NCBI RefSeq assembly: GCF_017301735.1
Contig: NZ_CP071090.1
Span: 13,127,001 to 13,191,000, forward strand
DNA from: Pyxidicoccus parkwaysis
Lineage (GTDB): Bacteria > Myxococcota > Myxococcia > Myxococcales > Myxococcaceae
Direction: 5' to 3'
DNA length: 64,000 nucleotides
The position numbers were made by a program, and so were the translations under genes. Of this stretch, positions 1 to 8,659 are shown in pieces (position 1 is the stretch's first letter; each line of letters opens with the position of its first letter). The notes under the pieces are model-generated. The model did no database searches. It saw nothing but the letters and a program-made list of their open reading frames with translations, and was not told the origin of the DNA.

Positions 1-1346
1 GTGCGGTGCAACGCCGCCTCCAGCGCCGGTGCATCCGTGGTGCGGATGATGGCGTGGACGTCGAACTGGAAGGGCACGGAGGCATCCCCCAGCTCGTCGA
101 TGCGGTCCTGCGGCACGAGACGCCGCGTCATGCCCAACTTGAAGACATTCTCTCCGAAGGAGCCGATGTTCGAGATGACGTAGACGTGGCCCGTGCGCGT
201 CAACTGGGCCTGGGAGATGGCGCGGGTGCGCTCCTGGTCCTCGGCCACCCGGCGCTCCAACTCGGCGATGCGCTCCATGAGCTTCTGCTGCTCGGCGCCT
301 TGCGTCTTCTCCAGCTCGGTGCGGGCCTTGCGCAGGGCTTCTTCGTCCCGCTTCGCCTCGCGCTCGGCTTCGAGCTTCGCCTTCTCCAGCTCGCGCTGCG
401 CGGCCTCCTCCTCGCGCATCTGCTCGCGGATGCGCCGCTGCTCTTCCTTCTCCTCTTGCAGCTTCTCCTCGTACTCGTGGGCGAGCCGCAGCTCCTCCAG
501 CTTCAGGTCCACGTACTTGTTGGAGATGTAGCACTGCTGGATTTCGGTGAGGCCGCTGATGGCCTCGGCGGCCTTCTCGATGCGCGCCTCCATGGCCTTG
601 ATGTTCTTGTAGGTCACCTTGGCGACGCAGGCGTCCGCTTCTCCGTTGAAGGCGCGGAGCATCAGCTTCAACGTGCGCTCCGTCTGTTTGCGCCCCTCCG
701 CCTTGCTGCCGTTGACCTCCCACTCGATTCGGCAGAAGGCGGCCTTCTTGTCCTTCAGCATCGACTTCTGCTGGTCGCGGATGTCCTCCAGGCGCTGCTC
801 GTACTTCTCCGACGAGGACAGGTTGTAGATGGGCTTGTAGAGGCCGTAGGAGCGGAGGACGGCTTCCTCCTCCAGGGGACGGAGCTCGGCCTGGAGGTTG
901 GCAATGGCCGCCTTGAGCTGCATCTGCTCCGAGAGGGCCTGCTGACGGCGAGCCTCCGCGTTCTGGACGATGGCGCTCGCCCGCTCATTCGCTCGGGTCA
1001 GCTCCGCGTCCATGCGCGTCCGGTCCAGGCGGATGGCCTCATCGGCCGCGGACTTCGCGCGCTCCAGGTCCGCGCGGGCGCTCCGGATGCTGGCGTCAGC
1101 TTCCTCGCGGTTTCGAGCCAGCTCCGCCGCCGCCTTGTTCCGCTCCAGGGCCAGCGTCTGTGCGGCCTCCGCCTTGGTGCGTTCGACTTCGGCGAGGATG
1201 CGTTGCCGCTCGGCCTCCACGTCGAGCACGGGCTTGAAACGCTGCCGTAGGGCGCGGAGCTGGATGAAGGTGCGGACGAGCAGCCCCGCCAACACCAGAC
1301 TCACGAGCGCGGGCGCCACGATTTCAGGCTGCATCGACTCCCCCAT
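1..1346 (-). CDS. Coiled-coil DUF4041 / GIY-YIG (T5orf172-MUG113 type) protein, 3' end cut by window edge
   Basis: 448 codons are visible and no stop is reached before base 1. The ATG at 1346 follows GAGGAGG at a good distance; a second in-frame ATG lies at 1334. A hydrophobic segment covers residues 9-25, followed by a long Glu/Arg/Ala coiled coil to about 165. A DUF4041-like region (about 165-300) begins around YGLYKPIYNLSSSEKY. A second coiled coil leads into a GIY-YIG superfamily module starting near residue 386 (GHVYVIS, then FKLGMTRR and DASVPFQFDVHA). This DUF4041 plus T5orf172 order is known from phage and bacterial proteins, and nuclease activity is inferred from the fold. The N-terminal anchor suggests membrane association. 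The target is unknown. The gene lies 102 bp downstream of the metal ATPase on the same strand, and co-transcription is possible but not shown. Confidence 0.85.
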   Translation of the reverse strand, partial: MGESMQPEIVAPALVSLVLAGLLVRTFIQLRALRQRFKPVLDVEAERQRILAEVERTKAEAAQTLALERNKAAAELARNREEADASIRSARADLERAKSAADEAIRLDRTRMDAELTRANERASAIVQNAEARRQQALSEQMQLKAAIANLQAELRPLEEEAVLRSYGLYKPIYNLSSSEKYEQRLEDIRDQQKSMLKDKKAAFCRIEWEVNGSKAEGRKQTERTLKLMLRAFNGEADACVAKVTYKNIKAMEARIEKAAEAISGLTEIQQCYISNKYVDLKLEELRLAHEYEEKLQEEKEEQRRIREQMREEEAAQRELEKAKLEAEREAKRDEEALRKARTELEKTQGAEQQKLMERIAELERRVAEDQERTRAISQAQLTRTGHVYVISNIGSFGENVFKLGMTRRLVPQDRIDELGDASVPFQFDVHAIIRTTDAPALEAALHR

Positions 1347-1448
1347 GAAGTGCCTCCTCACCGGAGGCAGGCCAAGCCTGCGCCATTCATGGATGGGAGG
1401 GAATGTGTCTGGGAATACCCCCAGGGGAGTAGAGACAGCCTCGGTCTT

Positions 1449-4421
1449 TCAGCCCACCGCGGGCTGCACGCCCACCGCGGCCTCGGGCGCCCGCTTCATC
1501 GCCGGGGGCCGGATGGCGAGCAGGCGCAGGCCGTTGGCCACGACGAGGAGCGTGCTGCCCTCGTGGAGTACCACGGCGTGGCTGATGTGCGTGAGGCCGA
1601 AGACGGCCGCGATGATGAGGATGCCGCTGATGCCCAGCGCGATGACCAGGTTCTGCTGCATCACATGCGTGGCCTGGCGCGCCAGTCCCAGCGCGAAGGG
1701 CAGCTTCGACAGGTCATCGCTCATCAACACCACGTCCGCCGTCTCCAGCGCCGCGTCCGAGCCCGCTCCACCCATCGCCACGCCCACCGCCGCCGCCGCG
1801 AGCGCCGGAGCGTCATTCACTCCGTCGCCTACCATGGCCACCGAGCCCTTGCGCCCCATCTCCCGCACCGCCGCCACCTTGTCGGCCGGCATCAGCGGCG
1901 CCTTCGCCTCGTCCAGGCCCACCTGCTCGGCGATGGACTTCGCCACCTTTGCGTTGTCGCCGGACAGCATCACCGTCCGCTCGATGCCGTAATCCTTCAG
2001 CGTGTGCACCACGTTCCGCGCCCCCGCGCGCAGCGTGTCCGCCACGCCCAGCACCCCGAGGTAGCGCCCCGACCTGCGCACCACCATCGTCGTCTGGCCC
2101 GCCTCCTCCAGCTTGGAGACTTCCGCTGCAATCTCCGCTGGGACGGCGTCGCCCTCGAACAGCGCGAGGCTGCCCACGTCCACCGTGTCGGCGCCCACCT
2201 TCGCGCGGATGCCCTTGCCGTGGATGGCTTCGCAGTCGCTCCCGGCCGGAGCCTGGATGCCGCCCTCTGCCGCCGCTTCAACCACCGCGCGCGCCAGCGG
2301 GTGCGCGGAGAGCGACTCCACCGAGGCCGCCGTGCCGAGCAGTTCCTCTCGCGACACGCCCTGCGCCGGCACCGTGCTCAAGAGCTTCGGACGGCCCACC
2401 GTCAGCGTGCCCGTCTTGTCGAAGGCAATGGCATTCACCTTCGCCAAGAGCTCCAGGTAGATGCCGCCCTTCACCAGCACGCCGCCTCGCGCCGCCGCCG
2501 CCACCGCGGAGAGCACCGCCGACGGCGTGGAGATGGCCAGTGCGCACGGCGAGGCCGCCACCAGCAGCGACACCGCCCGGAGGATGGCCTCCTTCACCGG
2601 CGTGCCCAGCAACACCAGCACCACCGGGAACACCACCGCGCCAATCATCACCAGTGGCGCCACCGTGCGCTCCAGCCGCTGCGCGAAGCGCTGGTTGGGG
2701 CCCTTCTGCGCCTCCGCCTCCGCCACCATGTCCACCACGCGCGCGAGCACCGACTCCGAGGACAGCCGCGTGACTTCCACCTCCAGCAGGCCCTCGCAGT
2801 TGATGGTGCCGGAGAACACCTCGTCTCCCGCCTTCTTCGGGACGGGGAGGGATTCACCGGTAATCGCCGCCTGCTCCAGCGAGCTCTTGCCCTCGCGGAT
2901 GATGCCGTCCAGCGGGACGCGGTCTCCGGGGCGCACGACGACGCGCTCGCCGCGCTGCACGTCGCCCACCGGCACCTCCACCACGTCACCGCTCCGGCGC
3001 ACGCGCGCCATCTCGGGACGGAGCGCTCCCAGCGACTCGATGGAGCGCCGTGCGCGGTCCATCGCCCGGTGCTCCAGCGCGTGGCCCGCGGCGAAGAGGA
3101 AGAGGAGGAAGGCGCCTTCGAACCAGGCGCCCAGCACCGCCGCGCCCAGGGCCGCCACCACCATCATCGTCTCGATGTCGACGCGGAGCTGGAGCAGCGA
3201 CTTCAGCGAGCCCCGGATGGCGAAGAAGCCACCGCTCGCCATGGACAGGGCCCAGACAATCGTGGGCACCAGCGCAGGGAGCCCCGCGAACTTCTCAATC
3301 GCCCAGCCGGCCACCAGCAGCACGCCGGAGACCACCACCAGCGGCATCTCCAGGAGCGGCGCCAGGCCACCGCCGTGCGCGTGGTGCGAGCAGGCATGGC
3401 CGCTGGAGGGGACCTCCAGCGCGTAGCCGAGCTGCTTCGCCTTCGCCTCCACGTCCTTCAGCGTGACTTCCTCGCTGTCGTACTCCACGACGAGGCGCTC
3501 GCTGGCGTATGCCACGCTCGCGGTGAGCACGCCCTTCAGCTTGCCCAGCCCGTGCTCGATGGCGGTGGCCGCGTCGGCGGACGTCATTCCTCGCACGAAC
3601 CACGTCTGGTGCTTGTAGCGGGCCGCCACCTCGGCGCCGATGCGCTGCGCGGCGGTGAGGAGCTGCGAGACGCTCACCACCTCCGGCTTGTAGTGGATGC
3701 AGACCTCGGGATGGCCCGCGTCTCTGCGGAGGTGCACGTCGGTGACGCCGCGGTGCGCTTCAATCGCGGCCTCCAGCTTTTCGAAGCGGCCGACGTCGTC
3801 TGTCTCTCCCGGCAGCGCGCCCTCCAGGTCGAGCTGGAGCGCAGCGCCACCGCCCTCCGCGGGCCGGTGCCCGGGGGGACGGATGCGCTTCGGCTTGTGA
3901 TGATGATGCCCGTGGTCGTGGTCATGGTCGCACCCGGCGCCATGCTCGTGGCCGTGGTCATGACCGTGGTCGTGCGAGCAGCCAGGACCGTGCTCGTGCT
4001 TCGCGGCGTGAGCATGCCCGTGGTCATGCGAGCAGCCGGGACCGTGCTCGTGCTCGTGCTTCTCGGCGTGCCCGTGAGCATGACCGTGATCATGCCCATG
4101 GTCGTGCGAGCAGCCGGGGCCGTGCTCGTGTTTCTCCGCATGGGCGTGCTCATGCCCGTGGCCATGGTCATGCCCGTGAGCGTGCGCATGGTCATGACCG
4201 TGGTCATGGTCATGCTTGCACCCCGGCCCGTGCACGTGCGTCTCGGCCTTCGCCGGGCCGATGACCTTCAGCTCCTTGAAGGAGAACTTCCCGGCGGGCT
4301 TCACGGCCGCCAGTGACGGGCCGTGGTCGTGATTGCACCCCGGCCCGTGGACGTGAGGCTCGCCATGTCCGTGCTCATGCGCTTCGCCGGACGACGCTTC
4401 GCTCTTCTTCTGCTCGGACAT
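1449..4421 (-). CDS. P1B-type heavy-metal ATPase (Zn/Cd/Pb class) with histidine-rich N-terminus
   Basis: A 990-residue metal-exporting P-type ATPase. The ATG at 4421 follows AGGAAGAG; longer upstream reading is unlikely to be real. Residues 14-175 are an extreme His/Asp/Gly/Cys region with six copies of H-[VE]-H-G-[PA]-G-C-x-H-D-H. Two HMA-like folds follow (about 210-350), but neither has the CxxC metal site; the second reads GMTSADA where GMTCASC is usual. The pump core has TGES (ITGESLPVPKK), the SPC membrane metal motif (AASPCALAIS), phosphorylated Asp668 in DKTGTLT, the HP motif (SAHPLA) and GDGVNDAP. SPC places it with ZntA/CadA-like exporters of Zn, Cd or Pb. The His-rich tail probably replaces the lost HMA sites as metal sensor or buffer (inference). 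It starts 19 bp after the stop of a VWA gene, so it is the third gene of that operon. Confidence 0.93.
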   Translation of the reverse strand: MSEQKKSEASSGEAHEHGHGEPHVHGPGCNHDHGPSLAAVKPAGKFSFKELKVIGPAKAETHVHGPGCKHDHDHGHDHAHAHGHDHGHGHEHAHAEKHEHGPGCSHDHGHDHGHAHGHAEKHEHEHGPGCSHDHGHAHAAKHEHGPGCSHDHGHDHGHEHGAGCDHDHDHGHHHHKPKRIRPPGHRPAEGGGAALQLDLEGALPGETDDVGRFEKLEAAIEAHRGVTDVHLRRDAGHPEVCIHYKPEVVSVSQLLTAAQRIGAEVAARYKHQTWFVRGMTSADAATAIEHGLGKLKGVLTASVAYASERLVVEYDSEEVTLKDVEAKAKQLGYALEVPSSGHACSHHAHGGGLAPLLEMPLVVVSGVLLVAGWAIEKFAGLPALVPTIVWALSMASGGFFAIRGSLKSLLQLRVDIETMMVVAALGAAVLGAWFEGAFLLFLFAAGHALEHRAMDRARRSIESLGALRPEMARVRRSGDVVEVPVGDVQRGERVVVRPGDRVPLDGIIREGKSSLEQAAITGESLPVPKKAGDEVFSGTINCEGLLEVEVTRLSSESVLARVVDMVAEAEAQKGPNQRFAQRLERTVAPLVMIGAVVFPVVLVLLGTPVKEAILRAVSLLVAASPCALAISTPSAVLSAVAAAARGGVLVKGGIYLELLAKVNAIAFDKTGTLTVGRPKLLSTVPAQGVSREELLGTAASVESLSAHPLARAVVEAAAEGGIQAPAGSDCEAIHGKGIRAKVGADTVDVGSLALFEGDAVPAEIAAEVSKLEEAGQTTMVVRRSGRYLGVLGVADTLRAGARNVVHTLKDYGIERTVMLSGDNAKVAKSIAEQVGLDEAKAPLMPADKVAAVREMGRKGSVAMVGDGVNDAPALAAAAVGVAMGGAGSDAALETADVVLMSDDLSKLPFALGLARQATHVMQQNLVIALGISGILIIAAVFGLTHISHAVVLHEGSTLLVVANGLRLLAIRPPAMKRAPEAAVGVQPAVG

Positions 4422-4440
4422 GGCGTGTCTCTTCCTGATG

Positions 4441-5418
4441 CTAGTGGCGGTGGCCGCCGTGCTTGCGGGACGTGGCGGGGGAGGGCGCACTCACGGGCTC
4501 GGGCTGCTTCGCCTCCTCCTCGTGGTGGTCCTCGTCCTCGTGCTCCTCGGGGATGGGCTGGGTGAACTTCTGTCCCGCCACCTCCAGGGTGAAGGCCTTG
4601 CACGTGGCCGGCACGTCGAACTCCAGCACCGCCGGCAGCCGGCCCTCGTACGACTTCAGCACCTTGCCCTGCTCGTCGGTGATGGTGCCGCCGGCCGCGA
4701 CGGTCATCGTTTCGTCCACCAGCACGGCCACCAGCTCCGCCATCTCCTCCATGCGGTCGGCGATGCGGTGGCACCAGAGGTGTCCCACGCCCGGATACTT
4801 CTCGTGGGAAATCTCCTCCATCTGCTCCTCGTCCACCTGGTCACCCACGCCGACGAACACGAAGTTCATCCGGGGCAGGCGGCCCGCCGCGATTTCCTTC
4901 GCCACCTGCGTGGCGTAGGCCCGCACGTCGTTGCCATCCGAGAGCTGCGAGTCGGTGATGATGACCGCGAGCCCCTGCTTCGCGCCCTTCGGCACCTGCT
5001 GCTTCATGTGCGCCACGAAGTCGCGCAGCACCGGCAGCATCACCGTGGCCTTGCCGTAGAAGCGCGGCCCCGGGAAGCGGTAGTCCTTCGCCTGCACCGC
5101 CGTCAAATCACCGAGCGCCTCCAACTGGCTGCCGTCGCCCGTGGCCCAGTACGCCACGCGCACCGCGCCGTCGCGGTCCTTGCTCGCGAGGTACTCGAGC
5201 ATCCACCGCATCTGCGGCTCCACGAGGTTCTTCACTGGCGCCAACTTCGCCAGCACCCCGCGTGGGCCGTACTCGTCCTCCATGCTCGCCGAGCCGTCCA
5301 TGTAGAGGGCCACGTCCAGCCCCTCCACCGTCGGGTCGTGCAGCAGCGTGGCGACGACCTTGCTCCCCATCCGGTGCACGTCCGAGAACGGACGCACGAT
5401 GACTTCATGTCCGGCCAT
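4441..5418 (-). CDS. VWA-domain protein with His/acidic C-terminal tail (paralogue 2)
   Basis: A 325-residue soluble protein with a von Willebrand A fold. The MIDAS motif D-G-S-A-S starts at Asp41 (YMDGSASM), and a second acidic site appears as IITDSQLSDGND. It closely resembles the preceding gene product throughout (LLHDPTVEGLDVA, PGVGHLWCHRIA, VAAGGTI, YEGRLPAVLEFDVP), so the pair arose by tandem duplication. The C-terminal part looks like a small beta domain. The tail is rich in Glu, Asp and His (EEHEDEDHHEEE) and ends RKHGGHRH. The layout recalls the TerY/TerF group of cytosolic VWA proteins. Its ATG shares one base with the previous stop codon (TGATG), implying coupled translation. The neighbouring metal ATPase and the His-rich tail suggest a role in metal handling; the function is otherwise unknown. 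Confidence 0.88.
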   Translation of the reverse strand: MAGHEVIVRPFSDVHRMGSKVVATLLHDPTVEGLDVALYMDGSASMEDEYGPRGVLAKLAPVKNLVEPQMRWMLEYLASKDRDGAVRVAYWATGDGSQLEALGDLTAVQAKDYRFPGPRFYGKATVMLPVLRDFVAHMKQQVPKGAKQGLAVIITDSQLSDGNDVRAYATQVAKEIAAGRLPRMNFVFVGVGDQVDEEQMEEISHEKYPGVGHLWCHRIADRMEEMAELVAVLVDETMTVAAGGTITDEQGKVLKSYEGRLPAVLEFDVPATCKAFTLEVAGQKFTQPIPEEHEDEDHHEEEAKQPEPVSAPSPATSRKHGGHRH

Positions 5419-6353
5419 CAGTGGTGGTCCTCGTCCTCATCGTGGTGGTCCTCATCCGGCAGCGGCTGCGTGAAGCGCTGGCCGTTCACCTCCAGCGTGA
5501 AGCTCTCGGCGCCCTCGGGCACGTCGAACTCCAGCACCGCGGGCAGCCGGCCTTCGTACGTCTTCAGCACCTTGCCCTTGTCGTCGTAGATGGTGCCGCC
5601 CGCCGCGACGGTCATGTTCTCGTCGACGAGCACCGCCACCAGCTCCGCCACCTGGGTGATTTCCTTCGCGATGCGGTGGCACCACAGGTGCCCCACGCCC
5701 GGGAACTCGGTGTGGGCGATGTGCTCGAGCTGCTCCTCGTCGATGCCGTCACCCACGCCGACGAGCACGAAGTTGAGGCGCGGCAGCTTGCCGGCGGCAA
5801 TCTCCTTGGCCACCTGCTCGGAGAACTTCTCGACTTCCTCCGCGTCGTGGAGCTGGCCGTCGGTGACGATGACGGCGCACCCTCGGCGGGCGCCCTGCGG
5901 CACCTGCTCCTTGAGGTACTTCACGTAGTCCTTCAGCGCGGGCGTCAGGTACGTGTGGCTCCCGAGCTTCTTCGCGCCGGGGAACTTGTACTGCTTCACG
6001 TCCACGCCCTTCAGCTCGCCCACGACTTCCACTTCACGGCCGGACGCGCCGCACGCCCAGTAGGCCACGCGCAGCATGCCGTTGCGGTCCTTGGTGGCCA
6101 GGTACTCCAGCATCCACTGCACCTGCGGCTCGACCTGGTTGGCGGCCTCCTTCAGCGGCGCGCCACGAATCCACTCCAGGAAGCTGCGGGAGGGCGTGTT
6201 GTACGTGTACTCGTCCTTCATGCTGCCCGACGCGTCCATGTAGATGGCCACGTCCAGGCCCTCCACGGTGGGGTCGTGCAGCAGCACCGCGCGCACCTTC
6301 CCCTCCTCGACATGGAGGTCGGAAAACGGCTCTACCGGCTTCTCGTGTCCCAT
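5418..6353 (-). CDS. VWA-domain protein with His/acidic C-terminal tail (paralogue 1)
   Basis: A 311-residue soluble VWA protein and the first gene of the VWA-VWA-ATPase operon. The ATG at 6353 is preceded by AGGGGGAACAC, a good ribosome site. The MIDAS sequence D-A-S-G-S begins at Asp40 (IYMDASGSMKDEY) and is fully canonical. A second conserved acidic patch reads VIVTDGQLHD. A mid-protein motif PGVGHLWCHRIA is shared with the paralogue and contains His and Cys residues that could bind a metal. The last 15 or so residues are almost all Asp, Glu and His (PDEDHHDEDEDHH). No signal peptide or membrane segment is seen, so it should be cytosolic. The stop codon overlaps the next start by one base. 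Metal handling is inferred from the operon partner and the tails, not from a known homologue. Confidence 0.88.
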   Translation of the reverse strand: MGHEKPVEPFSDLHVEEGKVRAVLLHDPTVEGLDVAIYMDASGSMKDEYTYNTPSRSFLEWIRGAPLKEAANQVEPQVQWMLEYLATKDRNGMLRVAYWACGASGREVEVVGELKGVDVKQYKFPGAKKLGSHTYLTPALKDYVKYLKEQVPQGARRGCAVIVTDGQLHDAEEVEKFSEQVAKEIAAGKLPRLNFVLVGVGDGIDEEQLEHIAHTEFPGVGHLWCHRIAKEITQVAELVAVLVDENMTVAAGGTIYDDKGKVLKTYEGRLPAVLEFDVPEGAESFTLEVNGQRFTQPLPDEDHHDEDEDHH

Positions 6354-6417
6354 GTGTTCCCCCTGCGGATGAAGCGCGACGGTACCGCCCCCCAGGCAGG
6401 CGTCGCAATCTCGACGC

Positions 6418-7737
6418 TCACTCGTCGAAGTCGCTCATCCAGTCCGGCTTCTTCACCGCCGGAGAGGGAGCCGCCGAGGAGGCCTTGGGCTTCGCGGGTG
6501 CTGGGGAAGCAGGCGCGCCGAAGTCCGTCATCCACGCGGGCGTGCCGGGCTTCGCGGGCGGAGGCGGCGCGGTGAAGGCCGGCTTCGCGTGCGTCAGCTT
6601 CGGCTGCGCGCCGCCGGGGTGGGACGCGGCGTGCGCGTCCAGGAAGTCGCGCATCCAGTCATCCGGGCGCGGCGGCTTCGGCGGCTCGCGCGGAGGCAGG
6701 GGACGCTTGGGCACCGGCGCCGGTGCCGCGGAGACGGGCGCGGCTCTCGGGAGCGGCGCGCTGCCTCCGGCACGGACCAGCGGGCGCAGCACGCGCTCCG
6801 TCTCGCTCGGCCAGCCCGGAAGCGCCTCGAGCGCCTTGCGCGCCACCTCGATGAAGCCGGGCGCGCCGGCCTCGGCGGGCACCTTCACCTTCTCCGCGCG
6901 CAGCCACTCCGCCATGCGCGTGAGCAGGCCCGGGTGGTTGCGGCGGAGGGTGGCCACGTCGCCCTTCACCTCGTAGCCGCGCATCTCCAAATCGGCGATG
7001 GCCATGGCGCGGCTGGGCACGGGCAGCTCCATCCGCGCGAGCGGCTCCGGGCCTCCGTGGGCGCGCGAGTCCTCCTGCAGCTGCGTGAGGACGTCATGGA
7101 GGATGCGCGCCACCATCGGGCCGTTGGAGGCGTTGCCGACCTGCAGCTCCGGCGGCACCACGGGCCAGGCGAGCACCAGCCCGCGCCCTTCCGCGAGGCG
7201 CTCGGGACGGTCTCCGGGGAGCAGCGCGTGGTAGCCGCGCGGCGCGGCCGGGCTCTCCGGCGTCTGCACGTAGTGGAAGGCGTCCGCCGCGCCGTGCACC
7301 ATGCCGGCGAGCACATCGCCGCGCGTCACGGTGAGCTGCCCCGGCACGCGCATGGGCGCGTCCGACGGCCACGGGCCGGAGAGGTGCCCGTAGAGGTACA
7401 CGGGGTCGTTGAAGCCCTCCGCGTCGGCGGGGTGCTCCACCAACTCCACGGCGAAGAAGTACAGCTCGGACGCGGCGATGCGGCGCGGCGTGCGGCCCGA
7501 GGCCACCTCGTGGTGCGCGAGCTGCGCGAGCGTGGCGGGTGGCAGCGCGTCCCGCTCGCTGGCGGGCACCACGTGGACGTTGCCCACCGCGTCGATGCCC
7601 ACCACCCACTCCTGCTCCAGCAGGTGCGGCGCCTCCAGGCGGAACGCGTCCACCACGTGCGACATCTCGGAGGCGTCCGAGCGGACGGGCTCGGCCGCGC
7701 TGGCGGCATGGGGAACGAAGTAGCGGGGGTGGCTCAC
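6418..7737 (-). CDS. Hypothetical protein with Pro/Ala-rich tail carrying three W-M-x-D-F motifs
   Basis: I do not recognise this protein. The frame stays open upstream to 7941, but the upstream stretch looks non-coding and contains a terminator hairpin. I therefore start at the GTG at 7737 (VSHPRYFVPHAA); ATG 7665 is an alternative, and neither has a strong ribosome site. The first 330 residues look globular and soluble, with no signal peptide. The last 110 residues are Pro/Ala/Lys-rich and contain three spaced copies of a short motif: DDWMRDFLDAH, PAWMTDFGAP and, at the very end, PDWMSDFDE. Repeated short linear motifs in a disordered tail usually bind a partner several times. It lies 64 bp upstream of the first VWA gene on the same strand and may share its transcript. 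Confidence 0.75.
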   Translation of the reverse strand: MSHPRYFVPHAASAAEPVRSDASEMSHVVDAFRLEAPHLLEQEWVVGIDAVGNVHVVPASERDALPPATLAQLAHHEVASGRTPRRIAASELYFFAVELVEHPADAEGFNDPVYLYGHLSGPWPSDAPMRVPGQLTVTRGDVLAGMVHGAADAFHYVQTPESPAAPRGYHALLPGDRPERLAEGRGLVLAWPVVPPELQVGNASNGPMVARILHDVLTQLQEDSRAHGGPEPLARMELPVPSRAMAIADLEMRGYEVKGDVATLRRNHPGLLTRMAEWLRAEKVKVPAEAGAPGFIEVARKALEALPGWPSETERVLRPLVRAGGSAPLPRAAPVSAAPAPVPKRPLPPREPPKPPRPDDWMRDFLDAHAASHPGGAQPKLTHAKPAFTAPPPPAKPGTPAWMTDFGAPASPAPAKPKASSAAPSPAVKKPDWMSDFDE

Positions 7738-7765
7738 GGCGGAATGGAAAGGCTGGCAAGTGAAA

Positions 7766-7794
7766 CGGGCCGGGAGGAGTGTCCTCCCGGCCCG
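7766..7794 (-). terminator. Perfect 13-bp hairpin terminator
   Basis: Left arm cgggccgggagga and right arm tcctcccggcccg pair perfectly around a 3-base loop. It lies 22 bp beyond the stop of the gene ending at 7817, and on the minus strand is followed by GTTTCA. It should terminate the two-gene exported-protein unit before the next gene. Confidence 0.85.
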
Positions 7795-7816
7795 CGAAAA
7801 TGGCCAGCGCGCGCGT

Positions 7817-8644
7817 CTACTGGTCGTCGCAGGGCGTGCCCAGGCGCATGCCCTCGTAGACACCCAGGTCGTTGTAGATGAGCGGCAGGTTCTCCTGCAC
7901 GGGCACGTGGCGCAGCTCGAAGGACTTCTTGGTGTTCTCAATCCACACCGAGTTCTTCTCCCGGTCCAGCACGAGCCGCAGCTCGCCCTTCTTGGTGGAG
8001 AAGATTTCGCCCTCGGAGTCGGAGACGACGTTGGTCATCTTCTGCTGCTTGAGGGTGCCGCGCGGACCGATGAAGACGCGGTAGCTCTTCTGCTGGGACG
8101 ATTGGACGCCCCGGTCCACGAAGTAGTAGTTGCCCTTCGTGTCGCGCAGGAGCGCGTGGGGCGCGTACTGCTGCGGGTTGGGCTGGTACGTCGCCTTGCG
8201 CAGCAGCTCCGCCGCCTTCGAGCCCTCCATCAGCGTGAGGGGAATCTCCTTGGGGCCGCAGTGCAGGGCACAGGAGCCCTCCTTCTTGTCCAGCTGCACC
8301 GAGGAGATGACCCGGTAGTCCATCCCGCGGAAGTTGGGGTTGGAGTCCTTGTTGAAGAAGCGCGGCTCCAGGAACGAGTTCGAGGAGGCGTACCGGCCGG
8401 GGCTCGGCACCTCGACGAAGGTCTTCCCGTCGCCGTAGTACATGACGCCCTGGTTCTCGTCCTCGCGAGGAGCCGCCATCACCACGTAGTGCCCCTTGTT
8501 GTCGGTGCACACGGAGGTGGCCTCCATCAGCATCTTCTCGCCGAGGTTCTCCTCCTTGCCCCACGGAGGCGTGACGGTGTCGGCGGCGAAGGACGTGCCG
8601 CACGCCAGGGACAGGGCAACCGCTGCGAATCGCTTGAAGTTCAT
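7817..8644 (-). CDS. Exported hypothetical protein
   Basis: A 275-residue protein with a classical signal peptide (MNFKRFAAVALSLACGTSFA, cleavage before ADTV). The mature part is polar and contains four Cys residues (SVCTDN, SCALHCGPKE, GTPCDD) that could form disulphides in the periplasm or outside. I recognise no domain and see no enzyme motif. It starts 15 bp after the stop of another exported protein, so the two form a pair ending at the hairpin at 7766-7794. The shared theme of exported, Cys-containing proteins suggests a common cell-envelope or extracellular role. Confidence 0.8.
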   Translation of the reverse strand: MNFKRFAAVALSLACGTSFAADTVTPPWGKEENLGEKMLMEATSVCTDNKGHYVVMAAPREDENQGVMYYGDGKTFVEVPSPGRYASSNSFLEPRFFNKDSNPNFRGMDYRVISSVQLDKKEGSCALHCGPKEIPLTLMEGSKAAELLRKATYQPNPQQYAPHALLRDTKGNYYFVDRGVQSSQQKSYRVFIGPRGTLKQQKMTNVVSDSEGEIFSTKKGELRLVLDREKNSVWIENTKKSFELRHVPVQENLPLIYNDLGVYEGMRLGTPCDDQ

Positions 8645-8659
8645 CGGGAAGGCTCCGGC

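Noticed and set aside
6..1250. Long plus-strand open frame (414 codons) over the first gene
   Set aside because: It is Leu/Arg/His-rich shadow translation opposite the DUF4041/GIY-YIG gene, whose minus frame has domains and a ribosome site.
1350..4316. 988-codon plus-strand frame opposite the metal ATPase
   Set aside because: Low-complexity His/Arg/Val translation with no domains; the ATPase motifs are on the minus strand.
3900..4390. Repeat-rich DNA that could be a CRISPR-like or minisatellite array
   Set aside because: The repeats are in frame and encode the His-rich arm of the ATPase; there are no spacers of fixed length.
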